Assembly: GCA_039707465.1 (NCBI GenBank)
Contig: CM077658.1
Location: 16,059,574 to 16,123,573 of the forward strand
DNA from: Rhabdophis nuchalis
Taxonomy: Eukaryota > Chordata > Lepidosauria > Squamata > Natricidae
Direction: 5' to 3'
Length of the DNA stretch: 64,000 nt
Position 1 is the stretch's first letter. Each line of letters opens with the position of its first letter. The translations under genes and the position numbers were made by a program. The notes beneath the pieces are model-generated. The model was not told where the DNA came from. It ran no database searches and saw nothing but the letters and a program-made list of their open reading frames with translations. Below are positions 1-9,524 of the stretch, one piece after another.

Positions 1-768
1 TACAAACAGCGGTATCCTCGGGACTGTACAGATGCAAGTTCAAGGCATAATATTTATTGACTCCATCAGATGCATCTAATTCCAATGTTCGTGCAAATAA
101 CCCAGTGGCCTTTTTTGGAGGGTTTCCCCCCCCCCCCCAGTGCTACGAGAGGAAGAAAAAAAAAAGGAAACGAAAAGCAGCATCGTAACATGTTTTACTA
201 TGTGGTCAGTGGAGATTTCGGCATTGAAGGGGGAAGCAAAGGAGCAAGGATTTGATTATACTCCTTTACCCTGTAATTTTTGTTTGACAGGGCCAACTTA
301 GGCCTCCGGCTGCCTAGGGCGTAGGAGAATAAGGGGCTTCCTTCCCGCTATGTTCATCCACATCCATGGGAGTTGAATCCCCTAACTGAGCCATCTCTTC
401 TGTTGCACCTGAAAATTGTCAGGTCTACGTTTTAGGGCTAAAAGCTAGCAATGCCCATCTACTGCCCAAGTGAGCCGTGGTTAGTCTACTATTGAAACTG
501 AAAATAATAACTCTTTTTCCAAGCGAGTTAATAATTTAATAAATTGAAATTAAATTGAGTTTCCCACGGATTCTTTTTAACAAGATTTATTGAGAAGAGA
601 AAAGACGGGGGTTTCAGGAATTCAAGAACAAAGCTACTTGCTATCGGAAAATCAATGTATCCCAAAGTGATAGGAGTTCAACAACTTTGCCTTTTGCCTT
701 GTTGTAAACCAACAAAGGGGCTAATTACACAGAGGTTTGCAGGATGTTGTTTATGTAATAGTCTAATA
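1..768. other. Unique AT-rich sequence, no gene seen
   Basis: No repeat family or coding pattern is recognised. There is a run of 13 C at about 126-138. The 61-codon frame that crosses it is low-complexity (Pro and Lys runs) and is not credible as a gene. Confidence 0.5.
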
Positions 769-870
769 GAGGAGAATATTTATAGCTTGGGCTGGACATG
801 AGGAGTCCTTCTTCGTTCTCTCTGAGCCTGCAGACATTTCATTATTGTAACTAGTAACATCATCAGTACT
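769..870 (-). repeat. Dispersed repeat E, 3' fragment
   Basis: The same core recurs at about 5.3-5.9, 19.9, 23.4, 57.2, 59.6 and 60.4 kb. Read on the minus strand it has a GATGTTAC..AGTT..AATGAAA block followed by a block containing CAAGCTCAGAGAG and then ATATTCTC. The shared sequence shows it is a transposable-element family. The class is not certain: a Penelope-like or LINE-type element is possible. Confidence 0.6.
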
Positions 871-879
871 AGTACCCAA

Positions 880-959
880 GAAGAAGGGAGGGAGGGAGAG
901 AAAAAAGAAAAGGAAGGAAGGAAGGGAATGGAAAGGAAAGGAAAGGAAAGGAAGGAAAA
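880..959. repeat. GGGA/GGAA/GGAAA purine microsatellite
   Basis: Imperfect purine tract built from GGGA, GGAA and GGAAA units on the plus strand. Confidence 0.9.
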
Positions 960-1171
960 TATTGATGATGTTATCTAGTTACAGCCTGTTGTACCTTAAA
1001 ATGGCCCCTACTGTACTGCTGTAAAATGGCTTCTACTGGTAACAGCTTCACAGTACTCCACAAGGGGGAAAATCCAACATTAGAAATTACATTTGGTCCG
1101 GACATTTTTCCCCTACAAATAAACACCCAGGCAATGCCGGGTTATTGGCTAGCGTCTTTTATAAAACCAAA

Positions 1172-1214
1172 CTCTAAAGCAGTATATAAGTCTAAGTGCT
1201 ATTGTTATCTGTTC
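1172..1214 (+). repeat. SINE B 3' tail fragment
   Basis: The stretch ending AGTATATAAGTCTAAGTGCT matches the 3' tail of the tRNA-derived SINE B seen complete at 20.19-20.40 kb. The tRNA-like head is missing, so this is a heavily 5'-truncated or decayed copy. Confidence 0.6.
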
Positions 1215-1594
1215 TAATAAGGATTGAAATTAAAGTCCCATCAATTCTTCTCTAGAATTTTAATGGCCATGCACTATTAGCTCAAATGTGGCCCAACATT
1301 ATGCTGTTTTACAATTCTTTATTGTCTTTACCAAATGCATCTTTTCATCAAAAATAATCAGTATGGGTTTCATAGATGGCATTCTGTAAGGCTTACATGG
1401 GGACCAGTGCCACATTATTTGAAACAGCTGTTAGGATAATGGTTGGTTGTAATGGTAGTGTTACAATGCTATTTAACTGTGTTATTTTAATATATAGTTT
1501 TATACCTTTTTTCAAAATGCAATTTGCCTAGAAACATTGATGATGCAGCATGCAAAACCATGTAATAGATAGATGAAGGTAGGTAGGTAGGTAG

Positions 1595-2963
1595 CTCAGA
1601 TCATATTAACATCTGCATGAACATAAACTTTCATAATCAAGATACAGCTCTGAATGCCACTTTTTTTTTCTAAAAGAAAAAAAACCCGACATTATTTGCA
1701 ATAAAGTCTCCCAAAATATTAAAAATCATATTTAAAGCATTCTCATAAAATGTGTATAAGGAAGAGACAAGCTTAATTCTCAAAGGCTCCATTATCAGAG
1801 CAAAAATTAATATTTGTACGGTTTCCAAATTGGAATAAAATTGCAAAGATGCAAACGCCCCCCTATATCATGATCTATAAAGCAGTTGCAAATGTTAAAT
1901 CAGCTGTAAAAATGATTTAAAATCTATGTGAATAATTTTATTAAACTGATTTAAACCTGCATTTTATGCTACCTTCATTTATTAGCAGCATCTCAGGCAA
2001 CAACGCCTTTAAAAAGAGATTTGCATGAATATAGCATCGCTAAAAATACAACCGTCTTCTTTAGGCTAAAGGTTTCCACATAAGAAAATCCGTCCCCAAA
2101 ACAGGAGAAACCAACATTTGTGACAATAATGAAATCAGTAATCCTAATCCGTAATAGATGTGTAAAGGTATAACTAGAGTAGCATACAAATATGCCCTTT
2201 CTTTCATTCATAGTTAGAACAAGAAGCTGGACGGCTGACAATACATTCCTGACTGACAGCAGATAAACCTATTATTCATTCCTAATAATGAAGGTGATGA
2301 ACGAGATACTAACTAGTTGTAGGATAAATGTGCACCAAAGTGTTCAGATTTTCCACAAATTAATGAAGAAATGAGAAGGCTGGAATGGGATGAAAAGAAT
2401 GAAGTGAAACAAATCAGAAAAATGAGACAAGAAGCAAGCCCAGGGTTGACCATGTCTTCCATTTCTACTAAGAGCATGTTAAGAAGATAGGCTGAAATAG
2501 GATTGTCATGGCTGCATCTCTCCTATCCAAGCTTCATGAGTTGACAGCCTGACATTAGCAATGGGGTGGATGGTGGGTGGCGGATTGGAATACAAGGAAG
2601 AATGGGGGGACAGAAGCACTTTGTGAGAAGTTTCAGCCAGCCAAGGTCAACTATCAAGAACCTGTTTCCTAAACAATATACAAACACCTAATTGGACATT
2701 TACAGATAACCGGGGAATGGACGGTTATCTAATAAGCTTCAGTAAAGGGTACTTTTCTCAAAAACAAATGGCCAGACATCTTTATGAAGCTAGAATTGTA
2801 TGACCTTGAAGTTAGCTGGTCCTTAGTATGCTGTGGTTAATGTTGATAACTAGTTATAAACAATATAATTGGATGTGAAGAATGTAAGAGGTTGTCTAGG
2901 TACCCAGGTTTTTCCTTTTTTTTTTTACTCAAACCATATTATTTGAATACACTAACAAATGGC
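1595..2963. other. Unique AT-rich sequence
   Basis: Preceded by a short TAGG microsatellite (1578-1594). No repeat signature, splice-flanked exon pattern or recognisable protein was found. Short frames on either strand have no known motif. Confidence 0.45.
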
Positions 2964-3391
2964 CATAAAGATGATTAGGAGACTGAAGGTTAAAACACAT
3001 TAAGAACAGTAGCAGGAATTGGGTATATCTAGTCTGGTGAAAAGAAGGACTAGGGGTGACATGATAGCAGTCTTCCAATATCTCAGGGGTTGCCACAAAG
3101 AAAGGGAGTCAAGCTATTCTCCAAAGCCCCTGAGGGCAGAACAAGAAGCAATGGATGGAAACTGATCAAGGAGAGAACCAACCTAGAATTAAGGATAAAT
3201 TTCTTGACAGTTGGAACAATTAATCACTGGAATGACTTGCCTTCAGAAGTTGTGACTTCTCCAACAGTGGAGGTTTTTAAGAAGAGATTGCCCAGCCATT
3301 TGTCTAGAATGGTATAGGGTTTCTTGTTTGAGAAGGGACTTGGACTAGAAGGCCTCCAAGGTCCCTTCCAACTCCATTACTCTGTTATAAA
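2964..3391 (+). mobile_element. CR1 LINE 3' fragment (ORF2 C-terminus)
   Basis: Plus-strand copy of the C-terminal ORF2 region and short 3' UTR of a CR1 non-LTR retrotransposon. The frame at 3090-3317 encodes EEGVKLFSKAPEGRTRSNGW-like sequence with drift, then the WNDLP..VV..PTVEVFKKRL segment typical of the CR1 carboxy end. The copy ends in the CR1 signature GGACTAGAAGGCCTCCAAGG and ACTCTGTTAT. It is 5'-truncated, starting inside AAGATGATTAGG, and carries indels upstream of 3090. It is dead on arrival and has no reverse-transcriptase core. Confidence 0.9.
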
Positions 3392-3410
3392 GTATCTTGA
3401 CGTTTATTAT

Positions 3411-3412
3411 AT

Positions 3413-3463
<51 letters not shown>
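3411..3463. repeat. (TTTA)n microsatellite
   Basis: About 13 TTTA units. It lies at the 3' end of the minus-strand L2 copy and is read there as the (TAAA)n tail, so it was probably seeded by that element. Confidence 0.95.
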
Positions 3464-3464
<1 letters not shown>

Positions 3465-3942
3465 ATTTATATCCCACCCTTCTCCACAGAGGACCCAGGG
3501 CGGCGCACAGGAAATTTAAAAACATACAAAATACAATAAATATAATTTAAAAGACTATTAAATAAACCTATCCTGCGCTAAAACCAAAATTTAAAAACCC
3601 AATTTAAAACTACCTAAAAGTCCCCATGGGAGGTTAGGCTAGGCCGGCTTGTTGAAACAAATATGTTTTGAGACATTGGCGGAAGAGGCGGAGGTCGGTG
3701 ATGGTACATAATTCAGGGGGTAGGTCATCCCAGAGGGCTGGCCCCGCCACAGAGAAGGCTCTTCTCCTGGGTGTCACCAGTCGGCATTGTCCGGCCGACG
3801 GCACCCTGAGAAGGCCCTCTCTGTGGGAGCGTATTGGTCTAAGGGATGTATGGGGCAGGAGGCGGTCTCGGATATAACTAGGCCCCGAGCCATGGAGCGC
3901 TTTAAAGATAGTTGTCAGAACCTTGAAGCGCACCTTGACGTT
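3464..3942 (-). mobile_element. L2-type LINE 3' end (ORF2 C-terminus plus UTR)
   Basis: The minus-strand frame at 3634-3933 (99 codons) reads FKVLTTIFKALHG, DRLLPHTSLRPIRSHREGLL, AFSVAGPALWDDLPPEL and ends LKTYLFQQAGLA. This is the carboxy end of an L2-family ORF2. The 3' UTR has the CGCCCTGGGTCC stem followed by TATAAAT and a TAAA tail. The frame is intact, but the reverse transcriptase and endonuclease are absent through 5' truncation. It sits tail-to-tail with the CR1 copy that ends at 3391. Confidence 0.88.
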
Positions 3943-4840
3943 CCCATATTAGCCACATCTATTTTCTGTGCTTTTCACCCTCCACCTCCCGACAACACAA
4001 TGACTAGAGGGATGACACGACCACCAGCACGACTACAGTGATATTCACATCGGGGTTTTTTTTGTCTCTGTGTAGATGAACGCAAAGGAACAGACTGAGC
4101 TCACCCAAGATCTTTGATCTTTAGCATCATTTCCCCCAAAAGTTAATTTCTGTGATTAATGCAATATACTAAAACCCATAAATCTGATCATCTGAAAGAT
4201 TAAAATTAGGAATTATTGGCAGCTGATAGAATAGAAGTGCTGACAGGAGGCAGATTTCCTCAGATGTCCATCTAAATGTTGGAATATATATTGATTATGA
4301 TTTGACAAGGTAAAGAATCTGCCATAAATCTAAACTCTATTAGATTAACACAGGCATTCAATTAACATAGAAATGACAGGCCGAGAGAAAGGCTCTCAAT
4401 GAACATCTATTCCTTTCGAAGGTTTGACCGAATGTTCATCTGAACTAACTATTCAGGGTTTTAGAATGGGCAAGCAAAATCAAAGATAGAAATGAAGGCA
4501 GTCCTTCCTTCGGCATTTTCTGTTCAGAATAATTGTATTTTGGACTTAAAAATGACAACAGAGAGAGGGGCTTTTCACAAAGGCTCAGATGGGGTGTTAT
4601 AATTGTGTAGCCAGCGAGGCAGGACTACCTGCACCAGCTATATTTAAAGGCTTTGGTTTTTGCTGCCTTGGTTGTCACAACTGCGCGGGTCTACGACTTG
4701 GAATCAATTTTCATCTCTGGGTGATTGCCTGGACTGGTCCTTGAGGTTTTCTTGGGAGGGGTTCACCCTTGTTACCTACCTTGGGCTGAGAAAGCAGGGT
4801 TGACATCAGAGTTAGGCTTCAAAAATTACAGCAACGGGTT
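3943..4840. other. Unique sequence, possible LTR-like stretch at 4600-4800
   Basis: 3943-4600 shows no recognised repeat. At 4600-4800 a GC-richer segment contains TATATTTAAAGG, a TATA-like site, but no matching partner, terminal TG..CA or duplication was found, so no call is made. Confidence 0.35.
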
Positions 4841-4844
4841 TGCT

Positions 4845-5195
4845 ACCCCATTGCTGGGTGGGCATAGCCATGGTGGCGTGACCTAGTCAGCCACCTGCAC
4901 CATGGGGGGCATTTTCTCCCTCCCCAGGCTCCGGAGGCTTTCCTTGAGCCTCTTGGAGGGCAAAAACTGCTCTCCCCAGGTTCCAGAGGCCCTCAAGAGA
5001 CCAGAAACAGGTCTTCCAGAACCTCCAGTAGACCTGTTTCCCTATCTCTTGGAGCCTCCATGCAGCCTTGCACAGGATCAATTGGCCACATGGAGACTCC
5101 TGGAATGGGAGGGGCATGGAGGGGTGGGCGTGGCCAGCCAGCGATGGCATTTGGGGGTTCTCTAAACTGGGCAGAATCCTAGCTAGATCGCATGA
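4845..5195. repeat. GC-rich dispersed repeat, probably non-autonomous DNA transposon interior
   Basis: GC-rich block with GTGGGCGTGGCC and internal near-duplications of a CCTCCCCAGGCTC..GAGGC motif. It resembles the GC-rich interiors of the hAT MITEs near 50.7 kb. Frames of 121 codons (minus) and 87 codons (plus) are open only because of base composition. No terminal repeats or target duplication could be fixed. Confidence 0.4.
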
Positions 5196-5297
5196 ACCCC
5201 CCAGCAGCCCATCCCTGGCTGACATTCCAATGCAAACCTGGTTGATAACCACAGCAATTATAAATAATAAAACAATAACAAAGTAACATTCGTATAA

Positions 5298-5936
5298 AAG
5301 AGAATATTTGTAGCTTGGGATTGACCTGAGGGCTTGGGCAGTTTCTTGATTGGGGCATCACCAGGGAATTTCTTGAAGCCTTGCACTCTGACCAATCAGC
5401 GATCGATAGACCCATAGACTTTAACAACATCTGTAGATTATGCAAAAGAGACTATCATCCAGTCCAAAAGAGGAACAAAAGGCTCACCTCTCCATCAGCA
5501 ACTAGCACCTAGATCAGCATAGACTAACTCCAAGGTTAAGACCAACAATCAAGTAAAGACCAACAATCAAGTAAAGAATACCCCAACCAAGAAACTGCCA
5601 AAGAAGCCAACAGTAAATCAGGGGTCTCCAACCTTTGCAACTTTAAGTCTGAAGGACTTCAGCTGTCAGAATTCTCCAGCCAGCTTTGCTGGCTGGAGAA
5701 TTCTGGGAGCTGAAGTCCTTCAGATTTAAAGTTGCAAAGGTTGGAGACCCCTGCAGTAAATAGCTCAACCAAAGAATCTCTAAGACCACCTCCACCAACA
5801 CTGAGCATGCAAGCCACTAGAATATAAACTAACATCAAACTGTACTCCTTACTAGCAACCAATGATGTTACCTAGTTTGGGTAATGAAACAAGGAAACAA
5901 GCAAGCTCAGAGAAGCCCTAAAGTAACAATCCACAA
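5298..5936 (+). repeat. Dispersed repeat E, longest copy, with inverted 5' part
   Basis: The plus-oriented body at about 5341-5936 ends in GATGTTACCTAGTTTGGGTA, AATGAAACAAGG and CAAGCTCAGAGAAG. The first part, 5298-5350, is the opposite orientation of sequence also present at 5574-5600 (CAAGAAACTGCC against GGCAGTTTCTTG). A palindromic hAT element (5619-5753) interrupts it. A similar long copy on the minus strand lies at 19.9-20.16 kb. Confidence 0.6.
5619..5753. mobile_element. Palindromic hAT-type MITE, copy 1
   Basis: A 135-bp near-perfect palindrome that starts CAGGGGTCTCCAACC and ends with its complement GGTTGGAGACCCCTG. It is flanked by a perfect 8-bp duplication, CAGTAAAT, at 5611-5618 and 5754-5761. 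The CAGGGG ends and 8-bp duplication are those of the hAT superfamily. It has no coding capacity and could fold end to end into one hairpin. It inserted into repeat E. Confidence 0.93.
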
Positions 5937-5939
5937 TCA

Positions 5940-6364
5940 AAGGGATCCAGTGAAGAAGTCCCTCTTCTTATTTTACAGTACCTATTCATAAAACAAAGTT
6001 GCTGAACAGAACGTTAAGGACTTGGCTAATTTAGAAAATACATTTTTTTCTAACACTTAAGGGGAGGGAAATGATAAAAAATATTTGCAAGTGAGTGAGG
6101 ACAGGAACGTAGCACCTGCCTGCACCTTTAAAATAGCTAAACCTTTTTTCAGCATTACACATCTGCCCTCTGCTGCTGCCATATGATGCTACAGCCACTA
6201 TGAAGACAGATGTTACACTGCCATCCACCCTATCCACCCTGCCCTCTGAAATACTTTTTCAGAATCGAATCTGAAGCCCGCCACATCTTTAGAAGGTACC
6301 TATGAGAGAAAAGGTGGTGTTTTTTTTCAGGTTACTTGATACTTAAAAAGTGAAATCAATTCAG
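5940..6364. other. Unique AT-rich sequence
   Basis: No recognised repeat or gene. Contains short poly-T runs and a purine-rich patch only. Confidence 0.45.
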
Positions 6365-6549
6365 GATGTTTAGGGGACTAGAGACTAAAACATACGATGA
6401 ATGGTTGCAGGAATGTCTAGTTTAATGAAAAGGAGGACCAGGGGAGACATGATAGCAGTGCTCCAATATCTCAGGGGCTGCCCCAAAGAAGAGGGAGTCA
6501 AGCTTTTCTCCAAAGCCCCTGAAGACAGGACAAGAAACAATTGTCAACT
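6365..6549 (+). mobile_element. CR1 LINE ORF2 fragment
   Basis: Plus-strand CR1 piece that begins in TAGGGGACTAGAGACTAAAA and continues to GACAGGACAAGAAACAA, coding for SSLMKRRTRGDMIAVLQYLR and KEEGVKLFSKAPEDRTR. It stops abruptly before the C-terminal part, next to the palindromic hAT copy and an L2 tail, so later insertions or a deletion removed the rest. Confidence 0.88.
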
Positions 6550-6557
6550 GCCTAGGG

Positions 6558-6663
6558 CAGGGGTCTGCAAAGTCGGCTCTTTTAAGACTGGTGGACTTCA
6601 ACTCCCAGAATTCTGAGAGTTGAAGTCCACCAGTCTTAAAAGAGCCGACTTTGCAGACCCCTG
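6558..6663. mobile_element. Palindromic hAT-type MITE, copy 2
   Basis: 106-bp palindrome from CAGGGGTCTGCAAAG to CTTTGCAGACCCCTG with a short central loop. A perfect 8-bp duplication GCCTAGGG lies at 6550-6557 and 6664-6671. It belongs to the same subfamily as copy 3 (TCTGCAAAGTCGGCTC arms) but lacks the central 36-bp part. Confidence 0.93.
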
Positions 6664-6669
6664 GCCTAG

Positions 6670-6976
6670 GGGGAGTTGGGGGAGAGCTTTCTCTGTGGCA
6701 GCCCCCGCCCTCTGGAAAGACCTGCCCCCCGACCTCCGTACAATCACGGACCTGCGCCTCTTCCACCGGGCATTAAAAACACACTTATTTTATGCGGCCG
6801 GCCTGGCATAGTTTTTAAATTTGATCTTAGCAAGGGTTTTTTATGTTTTTAGCATGGGTTTCTAATTTAATTTATTTTTAATATATTTCTACTGCATTTA
6901 GTGTTATAGTATTTTATTACTCCCTGTGCACCGCCCTGAGTCCCGCAAGGGAGAAAGGGCGGTATATAAATGTGGA
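6670..6976 (+). mobile_element. L2-type LINE 3' end
   Basis: Plus strand, coding for AFSVAAPALWKDLPPDLRTI, DLRLFHRALKTHLFYAAGLA and then a 3' UTR with GCCCTGAGTCCCGCAAGGG and GGCGGTATATAAAT. 5'-truncated with no reverse transcriptase. A 63-codon frame that starts upstream at 6620 is a chance joining of the hAT palindrome and this tail. Confidence 0.88.
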
Positions 6977-7049
6977 AAAAACAATCCATTTTCTGCAAAA
7001 AACAACAACACCCAAACAAACCCTGTTTTCTGAGGTAATTCACGTGAAT

Positions 7050-7052
<3 letters not shown>

Positions 7053-7141
<89 letters not shown>
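7053..7141. repeat. (TC)n(AC)n compound microsatellite
   Basis: About 24 TC units followed directly by about 20 AC units. Open frames on both strands through it (Leu-Ser, His-Thr, Arg-Glu, Cys-Val repeats) are artefacts. Confidence 0.97.
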
Positions 7142-7142
<1 letters not shown>

Positions 7143-7144
7143 CT

Positions 7145-7508
7145 ACTAACAAAAAATTGCTTTCAGAGAGTCAAAGAGAAATAAGTCGAGAGCAGCTGGG
7201 AAGGAGGAAAAGATAACCCTGAAGAAAAGATGACATTGACTGTATTGAAGTTATTTTGGCATAATGGCAGCGTAAATGAGCACCATCTGGTCAAAAGTGA
7301 GAAAGGAAGAACAGATGACTGGAAGCAGAGAGGAATAGAAGCATAAGTAAAGGAGGGCAGGGATTAATTTGCAGCCTTGAACATTTGAAGGCACTTTACT
7401 GTCAGGAATCTTCTGTGTGTCCCCCCCCCCAATGTCCTAAACTCCCTGATGCACCAAAATTGACCCTCTGCTACAACCTCCCAAAGCATAACATCCACTC
7501 CCTCCTCG
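7145..7508. other. Unique sequence with a short C-run
   Basis: No recognised gene or repeat; contains a C10 run near 7421. Confidence 0.4.
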
Positions 7509-7510
7509 TG

Positions 7511-7937
7511 TAACAGAATAACAGGTTGGAAAGGACCTTGGAGGTCTTCTAGTCCAACCCACCGCTCAAGCAGGAAACCCGGTATCATTTCAGACAAATG
7601 GTTGTCCAATCTCTCCATAAAAACCTCCAGGGATGGAACATTCCCAACTTCTGGAGGCAAGTTGTTCCACTGATTAATTGTCCCAACTGTCAGGAAATGT
7701 CTTCTTAGCTCTAGGTTGGTTCTGTCCTTGATTAGTTTTCATCCATTGCTTCTTGTCCTGCTTTCAGGTGCTTTGGAAAATAGGTTGACCCCCCCCCCTC
7801 ACATGGCAGCCCTTTAGATGTTGGAACACTGCTATCATGTTACCCCTACTCCTTTTCATTAAACTAAACATACCCAATTTCTGCAACCGTTCCTCATATG
7901 TTTTAGCTTCCAGTCCCCTAATCATCTTGGTTGCTCT
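7511..7937 (-). mobile_element. CR1 LINE 3' fragment
   Basis: Minus-strand CR1. Its 3' UTR signature is seen as AGACCTCCAAGGTCCTTTCC on the minus strand, preceded by the ORF2 C-terminus (PEVGNVPSLEVFMERLDNHL). The 5' truncation at about 7937 abuts a CCTT microsatellite. Frameshifts break the frame. Confidence 0.9.
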
Positions 7938-8071
7938 TCCTTCCTTCTTCCTTCCCCTCCTTCCTTTTTTACCTACCTCCTTCCTTCTCCCCTCCTTCCT
8001 TTTTTCTTCCTTCCTTCCTTCTTTCCTTCCTTCCTTCCTTCCTTCCTTCCTTCCTTCCTTCCTTCCTTCCT
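7938..8071. repeat. (CCTT)n pyrimidine microsatellite
   Basis: Long imperfect then perfect CCTT/TTCC repeat. It creates the false Phe-Leu-Pro-Ser repeat frames at 7837-8137. Confidence 0.97.
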
Positions 8072-8074
8072 ATC

Positions 8075-8458
8075 CACACCAGCTCTTTGCTGTCGCATAG
8101 CAAATCAGTTGCAAGGCAGTATTGCCAGAGGGACTAAGAACAGGATCCTAAATATATAAACCACTTTTTTTTAATCCAGTTGAATTATTTCAAAGAGATA
8201 AATGGAACATGCAATGGATTGGTGAGGGCAAAGGGCATGGACAGTAGATGCTACACAGATACAGTTCTTATTCAATTTGATGGGGTTACTCTCAGGTGAT
8301 GGAGGTGAGGTTGATATTGGGCTACTGGGTTGATATTTGAACTGAATATGACTTCCTTTGGATAAGGCTGGCTGACACTTAAACCCGAGAATGTGTGTTT
8401 TGGATCGCAATACAAGTATTCCAGTTTCATTATGTATTAAAACACCAGTGAATTTATT
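8075..8458. other. Unique sequence between two pyrimidine microsatellites
   Basis: No recognised repeat or gene. Confidence 0.4.
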
Positions 8459-8460
8459 TA

Positions 8461-8465
8461 TTTTT

Positions 8466-8520
<55 letters not shown>

Positions 8521-8553
8521 CTCTCTCTTTCTTTCTCTTTCTTTCTTTCTTTC
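8461..8553. repeat. (TTTC)n microsatellite
   Basis: Over 20 TTTC units with a short CTCTCTCT interruption. Confidence 0.97.
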
Positions 8554-8555
8554 AC

Positions 8556-9147
8556 ATCCAGAATGATGCTAGATCATTCATAGAAGCATCTATGGATGTC
8601 TTGAGTTGTAATCTGCTCTTCCCTGGCGCCCCTTCTTCATGGAATCATTCACAATGCCAGTTTCAAGGGTGTTTATTTTTAGATAATTGGGATCAACATC
8701 TTTACTTTTCATAAAACAGAAGAGAAGAAGCAAGATTCCCATCCAATGGTTGTGACAGATTTGAAAAAGAAACTGGATCAAACAAACAGGCTGTCCTGGG
8801 CTCAGGGCCAAGTGTTCATTGACAAATCATTTCACTTATAAAATGAAAGCAGGGTCTGCATTGTAGTGTGTTCATTGGCACCTGAAGTTGATATCACATA
8901 GATTCGGTAGATCCTGAGCTTGCTAACAATTCAAATCAAGCGTGAAATTTAAAGCACTGCTTTTAATCTACAAAGACCAATAAAGGAGAATCTTTGTATG
9001 GCTATGCCCTTGCGACAGAGCCGAGGTTGAAACTGCGGAGCATGTCCTTCTAATTTTGCCCCATGTATAACGCAGACAGATCTAAGTTACTGTCTCTCCT
9101 TGAAACCATCCCTTCTAGAATCAATGGTTGTAACTTGATGGCCCACT
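8556..9147. other. Unique sequence
   Basis: No recognised gene. 8930-9120 has higher complexity but only short frames and no splice-flanked pattern. Confidence 0.4.
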
Positions 9148-9155
9148 GCCTAGGC

Positions 9156-9290
9156 CAGGGGTCTGCAAAGTCGGCTCTTTTAAGACTGGTGGACTTCAAC
9201 TCCCAGAGTTCCCCAGCCAGCATAGCTGGCTGGGGAATTCTGGGAGTTGAAGTCCACCAGTCTTAACAGAGCCGACTTTGCAGACCCCTG
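9156..9290. mobile_element. Palindromic hAT-type MITE, copy 3
   Basis: 135-bp palindrome with CAGGGGTCTGCAAAG ends and a GCCAGCATAGCTGGC centre. The flanks are GCCTAGGC (9148-9155) and GCCTAGGA (9291-9298), an 8-bp duplication with one mismatch. Same subfamily as copy 2. Confidence 0.9.
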
Positions 9291-9412
9291 GCCTAGGAAA
9301 TGGCTCTCCATATATCACTTTTCAGGTCTCAAAATTCTTCTTAAGAGCTATAACCATTAGAGGAGAACGCTGTAACCTTCCTTAGTTAAGCTATTGGCGA
9401 TCCATTGCTATG

Positions 9413-9522
<110 letters not shown>

Positions 9523-9524
9523 GT

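Noticed and set aside
3634..3933. 99-codon frame as a host gene
   Set aside because: The same protein end recurs at 6.7, 26.9, 31.7, 42.1 and 53.7 kb, so it is the L2 ORF2 C-terminus.
4887..5252. 121-codon minus-strand frame
   Set aside because: Lies in a GC-rich dispersed repeat where stop codons are rare and the opposite strand is open too.
6422..6766. 114-codon minus-strand frame
   Set aside because: Antisense through CR1, the hAT palindrome and L2; a chance concatenation.
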